Source of the DNA: Halobacteriales archaeon QS_9_68_17
GTDB lineage: Archaea; Halobacteriota; Halobacteria; Halobacteriales; Natronoarchaeaceae
Direction: 5' to 3'
Assembly: GCA_003023565.1 (NCBI GenBank)
Contig: PXSA01000004.1
Span: 45,817-109,816 of the forward strand
DNA: 64,000 bases
Below are positions 24,291 to 32,284 of the stretch, piece after piece. The notes beneath the pieces are model-generated. The model made no database searches and was not told the DNA's origin. It worked only from the letters and a program-made list of their open reading frames with translations. Both the position numbers and the translations under genes were made by a program. Each line of letters starts with the position of its first letter. Within the stretch, counting starts at the first letter, position 1.

Positions 24291-26828
24291 ATGAACACGC
24301 GCACGGAACAGCGGGTCGACGACTGGAGTACCCGTTCGGTCGACGGGTACCAGGGGTTGCGCGACCTCGCGGACGAGCAGTTCTCCGGAGCGGTGTGCGC
24401 CCGGGGAACGTGGCTGTTCATGTTGAACGGCCGGATCGTCGGCGTCTTCGAGGGGGCGATCGAGGACTTCGAGTCCGCCTCCGCCACTGCACACGAAGCG
24501 CCGGACCCCTCCCTCCCGCTGTTGTTCACGATGCTGGAGAAAGGCGGCGAACAGCAGGCGAAGTACTACACCGAGGACACGCCGGTCGCGGACGCCGACG
24601 GGACGCTCTCTTCGGGGTCGTTCACGGGTTACATCGAACTCAGCGAGAACATCCTCAGCGGCGACTACTACACGGTCTACTACGGGGGCAAGTCGATGAG
24701 CTGTGCGTTCGTCGGCAACAGCGAGGAACTGATCACCGGCGACGACGCCTTCCGACGCGCGAACGACGAGGTCGGCATCTACGAGGTCCGTAACGTCGAC
24801 ATCGAGGTGACCGACGTTCCCGACCCAAGCGGGGGCGCGGGCGGAACCGGCGCGCCCGACGACGGCGGTAGCGGCGCTGCCGGCGCGGGCGTCTCCGAAG
24901 CGACCGACCGGACCGCGGGAGAGGAAACCGGTGCCGGCGACGCCGGCGCGGCCGCCGGAGAGCGCGCCCCGGACGAGCACGCACCCGCGGAACGGGTTCC
25001 CGACGACCGGACTACGACAGCGGACCCCGCGACGGGCGGAGACAGTCCGGCGGCCGCCGACGAGCGCGGGAAGCCGGACGATACGGGTGTCCGGAATCGG
25101 GAACCGACGGCCGACGAAAGCGCCGGAGCCAGCACCGACGTCGGCGTCGATCCGACCCATCCCACCGAGCGCGAATCGTTCGACGTACCGGGTGCCGGGA
25201 ACGCCGACCCCGACGGTATCGACGCGCCGGACCCCGACGAACTCGCCGAGAGCGCCGAGCGGGGCGGGAGCGCGGACGCCGCGGCGGAGGGGACGGCCAC
25301 GGACGCCACCGCGGGGCGGACAGCCACCGACGCCGCCACGGAGGGGACGACTGACGGTGCCGCGACCGATCCGGCCGAGGAGCCGGCGGGCGCGTCCACG
25401 GCCGCCGACGCGGCTACAGCGGCGGTCGATGCCGCTGAGCCGGCCGACGAGGCCGACGCGAGCGGTCAGCGGTCCGAGAGCGAGGCCGACGCGAGCGCCG
25501 CGGCGCGCGAGAGCTACGACGCCGACCTCGGGACGGCCGACGCCGACTCGTCCGACGACGAGGCCGACCCGACCCACGAGGGCGAACAGGAGTGGCAGGA
25601 GGCGCGGACGATACCGTCCCTCGATCCGGACCGCACGTCGACCGGCGACGGCGAGTCGTCCGCGGACCGGTCCGACGGTCGCCAGACGCGACGGAGCGGC
25701 CGCGGGCGGTCCGGCGACGCGAGCGGGACCGACCCCGGCGACCGCGGGTCGAGCGCAGGCGCGCGACAGTCGCCCGAACGGGAGACCGCGTCGCGGTCGA
25801 AGGGCTCGTCGTCCGACGCGGCCGCCGGCGGTCACGCGGGCGGGGACGAGGCGCTCAAGCAGGAAGTGCTCGAACGCGAGGACAGGATCGACCAACTGCA
25901 ACAGCACGTCTCGAACCTCGAATCGGAGCGCGACGAACTCCGCGCCGAGCGAGACGAGTCCCGGGACGAGGCGGAGTCGCTCCGCGGCGAGGTCGCCGAC
26001 CTCGAAGCCGAGATCGACCGGCTGGAGGGCGAGGTGAGCCGTCTGGAGCGCGAACTGGAGGAAGCGCGTCGCGCCGGCGGCGGCGCGCCGAACGCGAGCC
26101 GACAGATGGGAGTGGCCGAGGCGCTCCAGGGGACGAACCTGTTCGTCCGCTACGCGTCGAAAGGTGACGCGACGCTGGAGGACGCCCACGCCGGCGACGC
26201 CGACGCCGAGGCGGTCAACGCCAACCTCCGACTGGAACACCACACGCAGTTCGACAGCGACGACGTGGCGGTCGGCGGCAAGGCGTTCGACGAGTTCCTC
26301 ACGGGGACGCTCGAGTTCAGCTTCGTCGACTGGGTCGTCGGCGGCCTGCTGTACGAGATCCGCGACACCGGCCACGCGACCGCGCTGGAGGGCCTCTACG
26401 ACGCCGTTCCGGAGGTCGACCGCGCCGAACTGAAAGGGAAGGTCAGCCTCGTGTACACGGAGAACGGCGACGAGGTCCGCGAGCAGAAGCGGTTCGACGT
26501 GGTGCTGCGCGACCGGATGGGGAACCCGCTCGTCGTGGCCGAACTGAACGACGCGCGCGACCCCGTCACGCAGGACGGAATGGCGACGATCGAGAGCAAC
26601 GCCTCGCGGCTGAAGGAGTCGAACGAACACCTGAGCGCGGCGTTCGTCGTGACGTCCTCGTTTTTCGACCCGGGCGCGCTCGAAACGGCCGCGGAGGCGA
26701 CGAGCGGGAGCTTCCTGAGTCGGGACTCGAAGAAGAGCTTCGTGAAGCTATCCCGGAAGCAGGGGTATCATCTCTGTCTCGTGGAGTCCCGCGGTCGGGA
26801 TTTCCACATCAACGTACCGGAGCTTTAG
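24291..26828 (+). CDS. Large haloarchaeal DUF7527-type protein with disordered middle and coiled coil
   Basis: An 845-residue protein in three parts. Residues 1-180 form a folded domain (FSGAVCARGTWLFMLNGRIV, TGYIELSENILSGDYYTVYY). Residues 180-510 are low-complexity Ala/Asp/Gly/Thr/Glu with many Ser, probably disordered. Residues 520-600 are a long heptad coiled coil, followed by a 230-residue alpha/beta domain (LFVRYASKGDATLEDAH, LDYRDRMGNPLVVAEL-type strand, SFFDPGALETAAEATSGSFL). The family number is from memory. The end domain resembles restriction-endonuclease-like folds only vaguely. A TATA-like TATATG near 24261 predicts leaderless start at 24291. It overlaps the convergent regulator by four bases. 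Confidence 0.65.
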   Translation: MNTRTEQRVDDWSTRSVDGYQGLRDLADEQFSGAVCARGTWLFMLNGRIVGVFEGAIEDFESASATAHEAPDPSLPLLFTMLEKGGEQQAKYYTEDTPVADADGTLSSGSFTGYIELSENILSGDYYTVYYGGKSMSCAFVGNSEELITGDDAFRRANDEVGIYEVRNVDIEVTDVPDPSGGAGGTGAPDDGGSGAAGAGVSEATDRTAGEETGAGDAGAAAGERAPDEHAPAERVPDDRTTTADPATGGDSPAAADERGKPDDTGVRNREPTADESAGASTDVGVDPTHPTERESFDVPGAGNADPDGIDAPDPDELAESAERGGSADAAAEGTATDATAGRTATDAATEGTTDGAATDPAEEPAGASTAADAATAAVDAAEPADEADASGQRSESEADASAAARESYDADLGTADADSSDDEADPTHEGEQEWQEARTIPSLDPDRTSTGDGESSADRSDGRQTRRSGRGRSGDASGTDPGDRGSSAGARQSPERETASRSKGSSSDAAAGGHAGGDEALKQEVLEREDRIDQLQQHVSNLESERDELRAERDESRDEAESLRGEVADLEAEIDRLEGEVSRLERELEEARRAGGGAPNASRQMGVAEALQGTNLFVRYASKGDATLEDAHAGDADAEAVNANLRLEHHTQFDSDDVAVGGKAFDEFLTGTLEFSFVDWVVGGLLYEIRDTGHATALEGLYDAVPEVDRAELKGKVSLVYTENGDEVREQKRFDVVLRDRMGNPLVVAELNDARDPVTQDGMATIESNASRLKESNEHLSAAFVVTSSFFDPGALETAAEATSGSFLSRDSKKSFVKLSRKQGYHLCLVESRGRDFHINVPEL

Positions 26829-27130
26829 TTCTCGATCTCGGCGCTTTCTTCGATCTTCATCTCGTGGAGCTTACCGACGATGTCGTCGAGTTTGTCGTCA
26901 AGTTCGTCCACGAACTCGTCCGTGCGTTCGGTCTTGATCGCGCCCTGGCTGGAGGGCTCGATGAGGTTCTCCTCTTCGAGAACGCGCAGGGAGTAACGAA
27001 CCTTGTGGTGCGGGTAGCCGGTCTCGTTGGACATCTTGACGATACCGATGGGCTCGTTCTCGATGACCATCTTCAGAACCTGAAGATGACGTTCGAGCAT
27101 ATCGACCTCTTTCTCTAGTCGGTCTATCAT
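26825..27130 (-). CDS. Winged-helix transcriptional regulator
   Basis: A 101-residue protein. An N-terminal helix (RLEKEVDMLERHLQVLKMVI) leads into a winged helix: GIVKMSNETGYPHHKVRYSL is the helix-turn-helix and RVLEEENLIEPSSQGAI the wing. A C-terminal heptad segment (FVDELDDKLDDIVGKLHEM) probably dimerises. It is strongly conserved in haloarchaea with unknown target. Its stop overlaps tail-to-tail with the large DUF7527-type gene by four bases. The AT-rich GTTTTAAAGG region upstream holds its promoter. Confidence 0.82.
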   Translation of the reverse strand: MIDRLEKEVDMLERHLQVLKMVIENEPIGIVKMSNETGYPHHKVRYSLRVLEEENLIEPSSQGAIKTERTDEFVDELDDKLDDIVGKLHEMKIEESAEIEN

Positions 27131-27260
27131 GGCATTTGTTAACTTGTCTTTGGAGGTTTTAAAGGTTGTCGTCGGCGATGTGAGCGAGAACGCGGGTCCG
27201 TCACTTCGGCATGCGTGGGGTTAACACTTTGGATCCATTCGCGACGATCGTTCGCGTAAA

Positions 27261-27295
27261 TTGACGGCTCCCCCCGGTAAGCCGTGGGGGTTGCC
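27261..27295. repeat. Orphan hairpin resembling an IS200/IS605-group end
   Basis: After TTGACGGC comes a C-run, then CGGTAAGCCGTGGGGG and TTGCCAC; ACGGC (27264-27268) pairs with GCCGT (27281-27285) and the C-run can instead pair with GGGGG (27286-27290). This layout is like the terminal hairpins of haloarchaeal IS200/IS605-type elements. No transposase is nearby, so it would be a solo end. Confidence 0.3.
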
Positions 27296-27338
27296 ACTGC
27301 ACGTAGACTTACGGGCGTCGCACGGAACCCTTTGGAAC

Positions 27339-28382
27339 ATGGACCGACGGACGCTCGGGTCGACCGGATGGGACGTGACGGAAGTAGGTCTCGGCACGTG
27401 GAACATCGGCGGCGACTGGGGGGACGTGACCGAGGACGAGGGCCGCGACGCCGTGCGTGCCGCGCTCGACGAGGGCGTGAACTTCGTCGACACCGCGGAC
27501 GTGTACGGCGACGGACGGAGCGAGCGCATCATCCGCGAGGTACTAGACGGGTACGACACCGACGAGCGCGTCCACGTCGCGACGAAGGTGGGCCGCCGTC
27601 TGGACCCACACACCGCCGACCGGTACACCGCGGAGAACCTCCGGGACCACGTCGACCGGAGCCGCGAGTACCTCGGCGAGGAGACGCTCGACCTCGTCCA
27701 ACTGCACTGCCCGCCGACGGACGTCTACTACCGGCCCGAGGTGTTCGAGGCGCTGGAGGAGTTCAAAGACGTTGGGCGCATCGACCACTACGGCGTCTCC
27801 GTCGAACGCGTCGAGGAGGGACTCAAAGCGATCGAGTACCCCGGCGTTAGTCGAGAGCGAAGCTCCGACTCGCACGCGAGAACCGACGGTTCTCGGGGCG
27901 TCGAGACGGTGCAGATCGTCTTCAACCCGTTCCGTCAGCGCCCCGCCGACCTGTTCTTCGAGCGCGCAAAGGAGAAGGACGTGGGCGTCATCGTCCGCGT
28001 CCCGCTGGCGTCGGGGCTCCTGACCGGGAAGCTCTCGCGAGACACGGAGTTCCCCGAGAACGACCACCGCAACTTCAACCGCGACGGCGAGGCGTTCGAC
28101 GTGGGCGAGACGTTCTCGGGCGTCCCCTTCGAGACGGGGCTCGACGCCGTCGACGAACTCCGCCCCGCCGTGCCCGAGGACGCGACGATGGCGCAGTTCA
28201 CCCTCCGCTGGATCCTCGACCACGACGCCGTCTCGACCGTCATCCCCGGATCGACCAGCCCCGAACACATCCGCGACAACGTCGCGGCGGCCGACCTGCC
28301 CGCGCTGTCCGAGGAAGAGCGCGCGACCGTTGAGGAGGTGTACGAGGGACACGTCCGCGAGCACGTCCATCATCGCTGGTAG
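27339..28382 (+). CDS. Aldo/keto reductase with an in-frame element insertion
   Basis: A 347-residue NADPH-type oxidoreductase. TIM-barrel landmarks are present: LGLGTWNIGG, catalytic Asp/Tyr in VDTADVYGDGRSE, Lys in VATKVGRR and His in VQLHCPPTD, and the C-terminal cofactor loop VIPGSTSPEHIRDN. The family length is usually about 325-330. The extra residues lie at about 171-188, where a Ser/Arg/Asp-rich peptide interrupts the natural YPGV-ETVQIVFNPFRQ strand. This peptide is encoded by a double hairpin (27849-27895). The frame is kept, so the enzyme may still fold with a surface loop. Substrate unknown. Confidence 0.88.
   Translation: MDRRTLGSTGWDVTEVGLGTWNIGGDWGDVTEDEGRDAVRAALDEGVNFVDTADVYGDGRSERIIREVLDGYDTDERVHVATKVGRRLDPHTADRYTAENLRDHVDRSREYLGEETLDLVQLHCPPTDVYYRPEVFEALEEFKDVGRIDHYGVSVERVEEGLKAIEYPGVSRERSSDSHARTDGSRGVETVQIVFNPFRQRPADLFFERAKEKDVGVIVRVPLASGLLTGKLSRDTEFPENDHRNFNRDGEAFDVGETFSGVPFETGLDAVDELRPAVPEDATMAQFTLRWILDHDAVSTVIPGSTSPEHIRDNVAAADLPALSEEERATVEEVYEGHVREHVHHRW
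27849..27895. repeat. Double-hairpin element inserted in frame in the aldo/keto reductase gene
   Basis: Hairpin 1 (27849-27870): AGTCGAGAGC and GCTCCGACT pair over nine base pairs with one bulged A (27854) and a GAA loop. Six bases later hairpin 2 (27877-27895): CGAGAACC/GGTTCTCG, eight perfect pairs, loop GAC. Same architecture as 29651, 44901 and 45108. It encodes about 17 Ser/Arg/Asp-rich residues. Confidence 0.7.
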
Positions 28383-28520
28383 GTACCGCTCTCCATACCA
28401 CGGAGGTGCAACACGGCTCCGTCGGTATCGGCGACTGATACACGGACGTGAATAGATCCGCGCGCGACGGTCGGTGCTATCGTAATCGGTTTATCGGGGA
28501 AGGGAGAATCGAACCCTGTT

Positions 28521-29945
28521 ATGACCGTTACCATCGTCGGTGCCCAACTCGGCGACGAGGGCAAGGGCGGCGTCGTCGACCTCTACAGCGACGAGGCCGA
28601 CGTGGTCGCCCGGTATCAGGGCGGCGACAACGCCGGCCACACCGTCATCGAGGACGGCACCGAGTACAAGCTTTCGCTGGTTCCCAGCGGGGCGGTTCGC
28701 GGCAAGGTGGGGGTGCTCGGCAACGGCTGTGTCGTCAATCCCCGGACGCTGTTCGACGAGATAGACGACCTGCGCGAGCGCGGCCTCGACCCGGACGTTC
28801 GGGTCGCCCGCCGCGCCCACGTCATCCTGCCGTACCACCGCGTACTCGATGGCATCGAGGAGGACGTGAAAAGCGAGTCCGACCAGGAGGTCGGCACGAC
28901 CGGCCGCGGCATCGGCCCGACGTACGAGGACAAGGCCGGCCGCCGCGGCGTCCGGGTCGGCGACCTGCTCGACCCCGACGTCCTGCGGGAGCGTCTGGAG
29001 TACGTCGTCCCACAGAAGCGCGCGCTCGCCGAGGACGTGTACGGTCTCGACGTCGACAGCCTCGACGACCCCGAGGCGTTCGACATCGACGCCCTCTTCG
29101 AGGAGTACCGCGAGTTCGGCCGTCGCCTCGCCGAGAACGACATGACGGTCAACGCCGGCGAGTTCCTCGCGAACACCATCGGCGACGGCGGCAACGTCAT
29201 GCTGGAGGGCGCGCAGGGCACCATCATCGACATCGACCACGGCAACTACCCGTACGTCACTTCCTCGAACCCGACCGCGGGCGGCGCGGCGACCGGTACC
29301 GGTCTCAGCCCCGGCGTCGTCGGCGGCGGCGAGGTCGTCGGCGTCGTCAAGGCCTACCTCTCGCGGGTCGGGAGCGGGCCGATGCCGACCGAACTCGGCG
29401 GCGTCGCCGGCGACACGCCGGGCTACGACGAACAGGGCGAGAACGACGAGGACCTCGCCACCTACATCCGCGAGGAGGGCGGCGAGTACGGCACCGTCAC
29501 CGGCCGCCCCCGCCGCGTCGGGTGGCTCGACGTGCCGATGCTCCGCCACGCCGCGCGGGCGAGCGGCTTCACCGGCCTCGCGGTCAACCATCTCGACGTC
29601 CTCGCGGGCATGGACGAGGTGAAGGTCGGCCACTCCTACGACCTCGACACCGGTGAGCAGAGCTCACCGGGCAGTCAGAACGCGGAGCGTTCCGAGGGCG
29701 GCGAGGAGATATTCACCATGCCGTCGACGACCGAGGAGTGGACCCGCTGCGAGCCGAACTTCCGGACGTTCGACGGCTGGGAGGACGCCGACTGGGCGGC
29801 CGTCGCGGCCGACGGCTACGACGCCATCCCGAACGGTGCAAGGGAGTATCTGGAGTACCTCAGCGACGAACTCGACACGCCCATCTACGCCGTCGGCGTC
29901 GGTGCCGACCGCGACGAGACCGTCGTCGTCGAGCGACCCTACTGA
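28521..29945 (+). CDS. purA: Adenylosuccinate synthetase with an in-frame element insertion
   Basis: A 474-residue enzyme converting IMP, aspartate and GTP to adenylosuccinate in AMP synthesis. The N-terminal GAQLGDEGKGGVVDLY is the IMP/GTP-binding loop with catalytic Asp; GGDNAGHT contains the second catalytic His; EGAQGTIIDIDHGNYPYVT and NHLDVLAG are intact. The chain is longer than usual (about 430-450). Residues about 377-394 between SYDLD and GEEIFTMP are extra and are encoded by a double hairpin at 29651-29695. As a probably essential gene it suggests the insertion is tolerated. A TATA-like GTTTATCGG lies 30 bases before the ATG. Confidence 0.94.
   Translation: MTVTIVGAQLGDEGKGGVVDLYSDEADVVARYQGGDNAGHTVIEDGTEYKLSLVPSGAVRGKVGVLGNGCVVNPRTLFDEIDDLRERGLDPDVRVARRAHVILPYHRVLDGIEEDVKSESDQEVGTTGRGIGPTYEDKAGRRGVRVGDLLDPDVLRERLEYVVPQKRALAEDVYGLDVDSLDDPEAFDIDALFEEYREFGRRLAENDMTVNAGEFLANTIGDGGNVMLEGAQGTIIDIDHGNYPYVTSSNPTAGGAATGTGLSPGVVGGGEVVGVVKAYLSRVGSGPMPTELGGVAGDTPGYDEQGENDEDLATYIREEGGEYGTVTGRPRRVGWLDVPMLRHAARASGFTGLAVNHLDVLAGMDEVKVGHSYDLDTGEQSSPGSQNAERSEGGEEIFTMPSTTEEWTRCEPNFRTFDGWEDADWAAVAADGYDAIPNGAREYLEYLSDELDTPIYAVGVGADRDETVVVERPY
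29651..29695. repeat. Double-hairpin element inserted in frame in purA
   Basis: Hairpin 1 (29651-29669): CGGTGAGC/GCTCACCG, eight perfect pairs, loop AGA. Hairpin 2 (29675-29695): TC-A-GAACGC and GCGTTC-C-GA around GGA, eight pairs with one A/C mismatch. The linker is five bases. It encodes a Gly/Ser/Gln/Glu-rich peptide absent from other adenylosuccinate synthetases as I know them. Confidence 0.65.
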
Positions 29946-30013
29946 CGGACGACGCCGGTCGAGCGTCCTTTCTCTCTCGCATCGCGGCCTCGTCGCGCCG
30001 TCCACGCCGTGGT

Positions 30014-30094
30014 CTACCCCGCGAGGACGTCTCCTTGCAGGTTCGCGACTGCGTCCTCGCCGCCGAGGCGACCGTACAGCGTCGCTTCACTCAT
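30014..30094 (-). pseudogene. Relic of a truncated-hemoglobin gene
   Basis: An ATG at 30094 opens MSEATLYGRLGGEDAVANL, the start typical of group I truncated hemoglobins (TLYxRLGGEDAV), but the frame ends in a stop after 26 residues and no globin core (proximal His, GGP motif) follows in any frame. A TATA-like CCTATTTGG about 26 bases upstream is still in place. So a promoter and the first helix survive and the rest seems deleted. It could instead be a short chance open frame. Confidence 0.4.
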
Positions 30095-30195
30095 ACGTTC
30101 CGCGGGCGAAGGGGCCAAATAGGTTCCGGGGACGCGCCAACCCGGCACGTTTTTTGCCGGGGGGACCCTGGTGTCGACCATCAGGTGAGTTCGTC

Positions 30196-30390
30196 GTGAA
30201 AGAAGCACTCATGGACATACTCTGTTGCCCGATGGACAAACACGACCTCGACCTCGACGCCGCGGAGCGCGAGGACGGGGAGATCATGGCGGGCGAACTC
30301 GTCTGCACGGAGTGCGGCGAGACGTACCCCATCGAGGACGGCATTCCGAACCTCCTGCCGCCGGACATGCGCGAGGACGCTCCAGCCTGA
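30196..30390 (+). CDS. Trm112-family zinc-ribbon protein
   Basis: A 64-residue protein. Two cysteine pairs are visible: DILCCPMDKHDL near the N-terminus and LVCTECGETYPIEDGIPNLLP, the classical Trm112 signature. Trm112 activates methyltransferases that modify tRNA, rRNA and release factors; Haloferax Trm112 is known to bind many such enzymes. I choose the GTG at 30196 because VKEALMDILCC matches the usual MKExLMDIL start; the ATG at 30211 would cut five residues. Next gene starts 34 bases downstream. Confidence 0.9.
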   Translation: MKEALMDILCCPMDKHDLDLDAAEREDGEIMAGELVCTECGETYPIEDGIPNLLPPDMREDAPA

Positions 30391-30423
30391 AGGTTTTTGC
30401 TCCCGGGGGTTGACTGGGTAGCC

Positions 30424-31005
30424 GTGTCAGAGACGCTGTCGGTTCACGTGAGCGACGACGACTTACACGCCATCTCAGTGGAGACGCCGTCGCTCGAAAC
30501 CGCCGGCGCGTTCGACATCGAACTGGTGAACCACGGGCGGGCCGTCCACGTCCACCTCAACCTGATCGACGGCCTGGGGCGAGCCGCGACGCTCGAAGCC
30601 ACGAACCACTTCGTGGAGACGGAATCGGTCCGCACGGTACGGGTGGACGTCGACAGCCCGTTCCCCGCGGAAGGGAAAGTGAAGATCGTCACGGGCTACG
30701 GCGCTGAGACCGCTTACGCGGGCGTGACTGTCCGGGAGCCGGACAGCACGGACGACTCCGTCGTCGTCGGCGAGACGCTGGCCTCGCCCGCCGGCGTGGA
30801 CGAGGCGGCGTCGGACGACCCGTCGCTCGCTGATTCTCTCCCGACACCCGCCGCGGCGACGACACCGGTGCTCGCGCTCGCCGGCGTCGCCCTCCTCGTC
30901 GCCGTTCTCGCCGCGACGCTGGTCGACGGCATGGTGGCCGTCGTCGGCGTCGGCGTCGTCCTCGTCGGCGTCGTCGCCGCGGCGGCGATCCTCGTCCGGG
31001 GTTAG
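30424..31005 (+). CDS. DUF7524-type membrane-anchored protein
   Basis: A 193-residue haloarchaeal protein. Residues 1-110 form a beta-rich domain (FDIELVNHGRAVHVHLNLID, VRTVRVDVDSPFPAEGKVKI), perhaps an immunoglobulin-like fold. After an acidic linker two membrane helices close the chain (TTPVLALAGVALLVAVLAAT and VVGVGVVLVGVVAAAAIL). Start is GTG at 30424. It sits between trm112-like and DR2241 genes, an order I recall from other haloarchaea. The family number is from memory and no function is known. It overlaps the convergent DR2241 gene by four bases. Confidence 0.7.
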   Translation: MSETLSVHVSDDDLHAISVETPSLETAGAFDIELVNHGRAVHVHLNLIDGLGRAATLEATNHFVETESVRTVRVDVDSPFPAEGKVKIVTGYGAETAYAGVTVREPDSTDDSVVVGETLASPAGVDEAASDDPSLADSLPTPAAATTPVLALAGVALLVAVLAATLVDGMVAVVGVGVVLVGVVAAAAILVRG

Positions 31006-32072
31006 TCCTCGGTCGGCACGCCCGCGAGGTTGCCCTCGTCGCCGAACAACTTCTCCCGCAGGTAGCGGGCGCGGTAGCGGTTCGCGCCCTCGTACACGTC
31101 GGCCTCGCGGACGTCGTCGGTCCGCCCGTCCGCGACGGTGTCGATGATCTCCTCGACCTGCTCTTTCTCGCTTGGCGTGAGTTCGAACTCGTAGGTGTGG
31201 GTCTCCTCGCGCTCCAGTGTCGTCCATTTCCGCGCCGCGGCGACCACGAGCGAGCACGGCTCTCGGCAGGGGAACTCGCCGTCGCCGCCGTCCACGTCGA
31301 CCTCGGTCCCCTCGTCGTACTCCCACTCGCGGCGCTTGAGACACTGGGAGTCGACGCAACACGTCGCGGCGATGCGCTCGACCGCCTCGCGGTCGAGCTC
31401 GTCGACGATGTCGTAGATGCCGGTCTGGCGCTCGGCCGTCTCCCGCCAGTGCGAGACGTCGAGGTCGCCCTCGCGCTCGCGGTGCCAGTTCTCGACGGTC
31501 GCCGGGTAGACGTGGCCGACCGTCTCGGTCAGTTCCCGGGCGGAGAGGCCGGGGAAAACCCATCCCGTCCGAAGCGTCGGCGCGGTCTTCAGCGGGCGGT
31601 ACCGGCCCTTCTCGTCGTACGTGACGAGTTCGCGGGCCTCCAGCGGGTCCTCGAACGCGTCGAGGTCAGCGACGGGTCGCCCGCCGTCGGTCTCGTGACG
31701 CAGGTCGTACGTCCGGTGACCGTCGTCTCCGAGCGTCGCAGTGAGTTCGAGCTCGCCCCAGTGCCGGACGACCCCGTCGGTGAGGGACTCGTAGCGGTCC
31801 GGGACGGCGCGCTCGTCGGCGCTCTCCAGCCAGCGGAGGAACGACCGCCGCGCGTCGTATGACGGGGCCGTCTCGTTCCAGAAGCACCAGTTCGTGACGT
31901 AGCCGGCGGCGTCCGCCGCGGCGGCGCGGAACCCGTCCGCGTCGAGGCCAGTGCGCTCGTCGCCCGGGACCGCGAACCGGTACCCGTCGTCGCCGCGTTC
32001 GACGTCGAGCCCGTCGAAGCTGACGCCGGCGTCCGCGGCCTCGCGAAGCCGGTCGACCTGCTCGGGTTGCAT
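31002..32072 (-). CDS. DR2241-family protein, probable 4Fe-4S protein linked to CbiX
   Basis: A 356-residue protein. The likely iron-sulfur cysteines cluster in ATCCVDSQCLKRREWEY and FPCREPCSLVVAAARKW at about residues 245-290. The N-terminal half has YVTNWCFWNETAPSYDARRSF. Next to a CbiX gene in the same orientation, this matches the DR2241 family, which co-occurs with sirohydrochlorin chelatases. It may help in siroheme or cobalamin chemistry. A TATA-like TTTATCC about 26 bases upstream of the ATG at 32072 indicates its own leaderless promoter, since a 212-base gap separates it from cbiX. Confidence 0.72.
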   Translation of the reverse strand: MQPEQVDRLREAADAGVSFDGLDVERGDDGYRFAVPGDERTGLDADGFRAAAADAAGYVTNWCFWNETAPSYDARRSFLRWLESADERAVPDRYESLTDGVVRHWGELELTATLGDDGHRTYDLRHETDGGRPVADLDAFEDPLEARELVTYDEKGRYRPLKTAPTLRTGWVFPGLSARELTETVGHVYPATVENWHREREGDLDVSHWRETAERQTGIYDIVDELDREAVERIAATCCVDSQCLKRREWEYDEGTEVDVDGGDGEFPCREPCSLVVAAARKWTTLEREETHTYEFELTPSEKEQVEEIIDTVADGRTDDVREADVYEGANRYRARYLREKLFGDEGNLAGVPTED

Positions 32073-32284
32073 ACGTACATCGAAGAACAGCGGATGGATA
32101 AAGTCGGCTATTCGACGTGGTGGGGTCGCCGAGGGACGGATGACGACATAAATAATTTACGGCGAGTTTCCGCGAGAGAAAAGGTTAGTCGTGGTTCGAC
32201 GGCGACTCGCAGTCGGTGTCGCTGACCGACGCGAACGAGACCGTTTCTCGCGAAGAGAAACGACCGGGTGCCGTCAGAGGCGGA

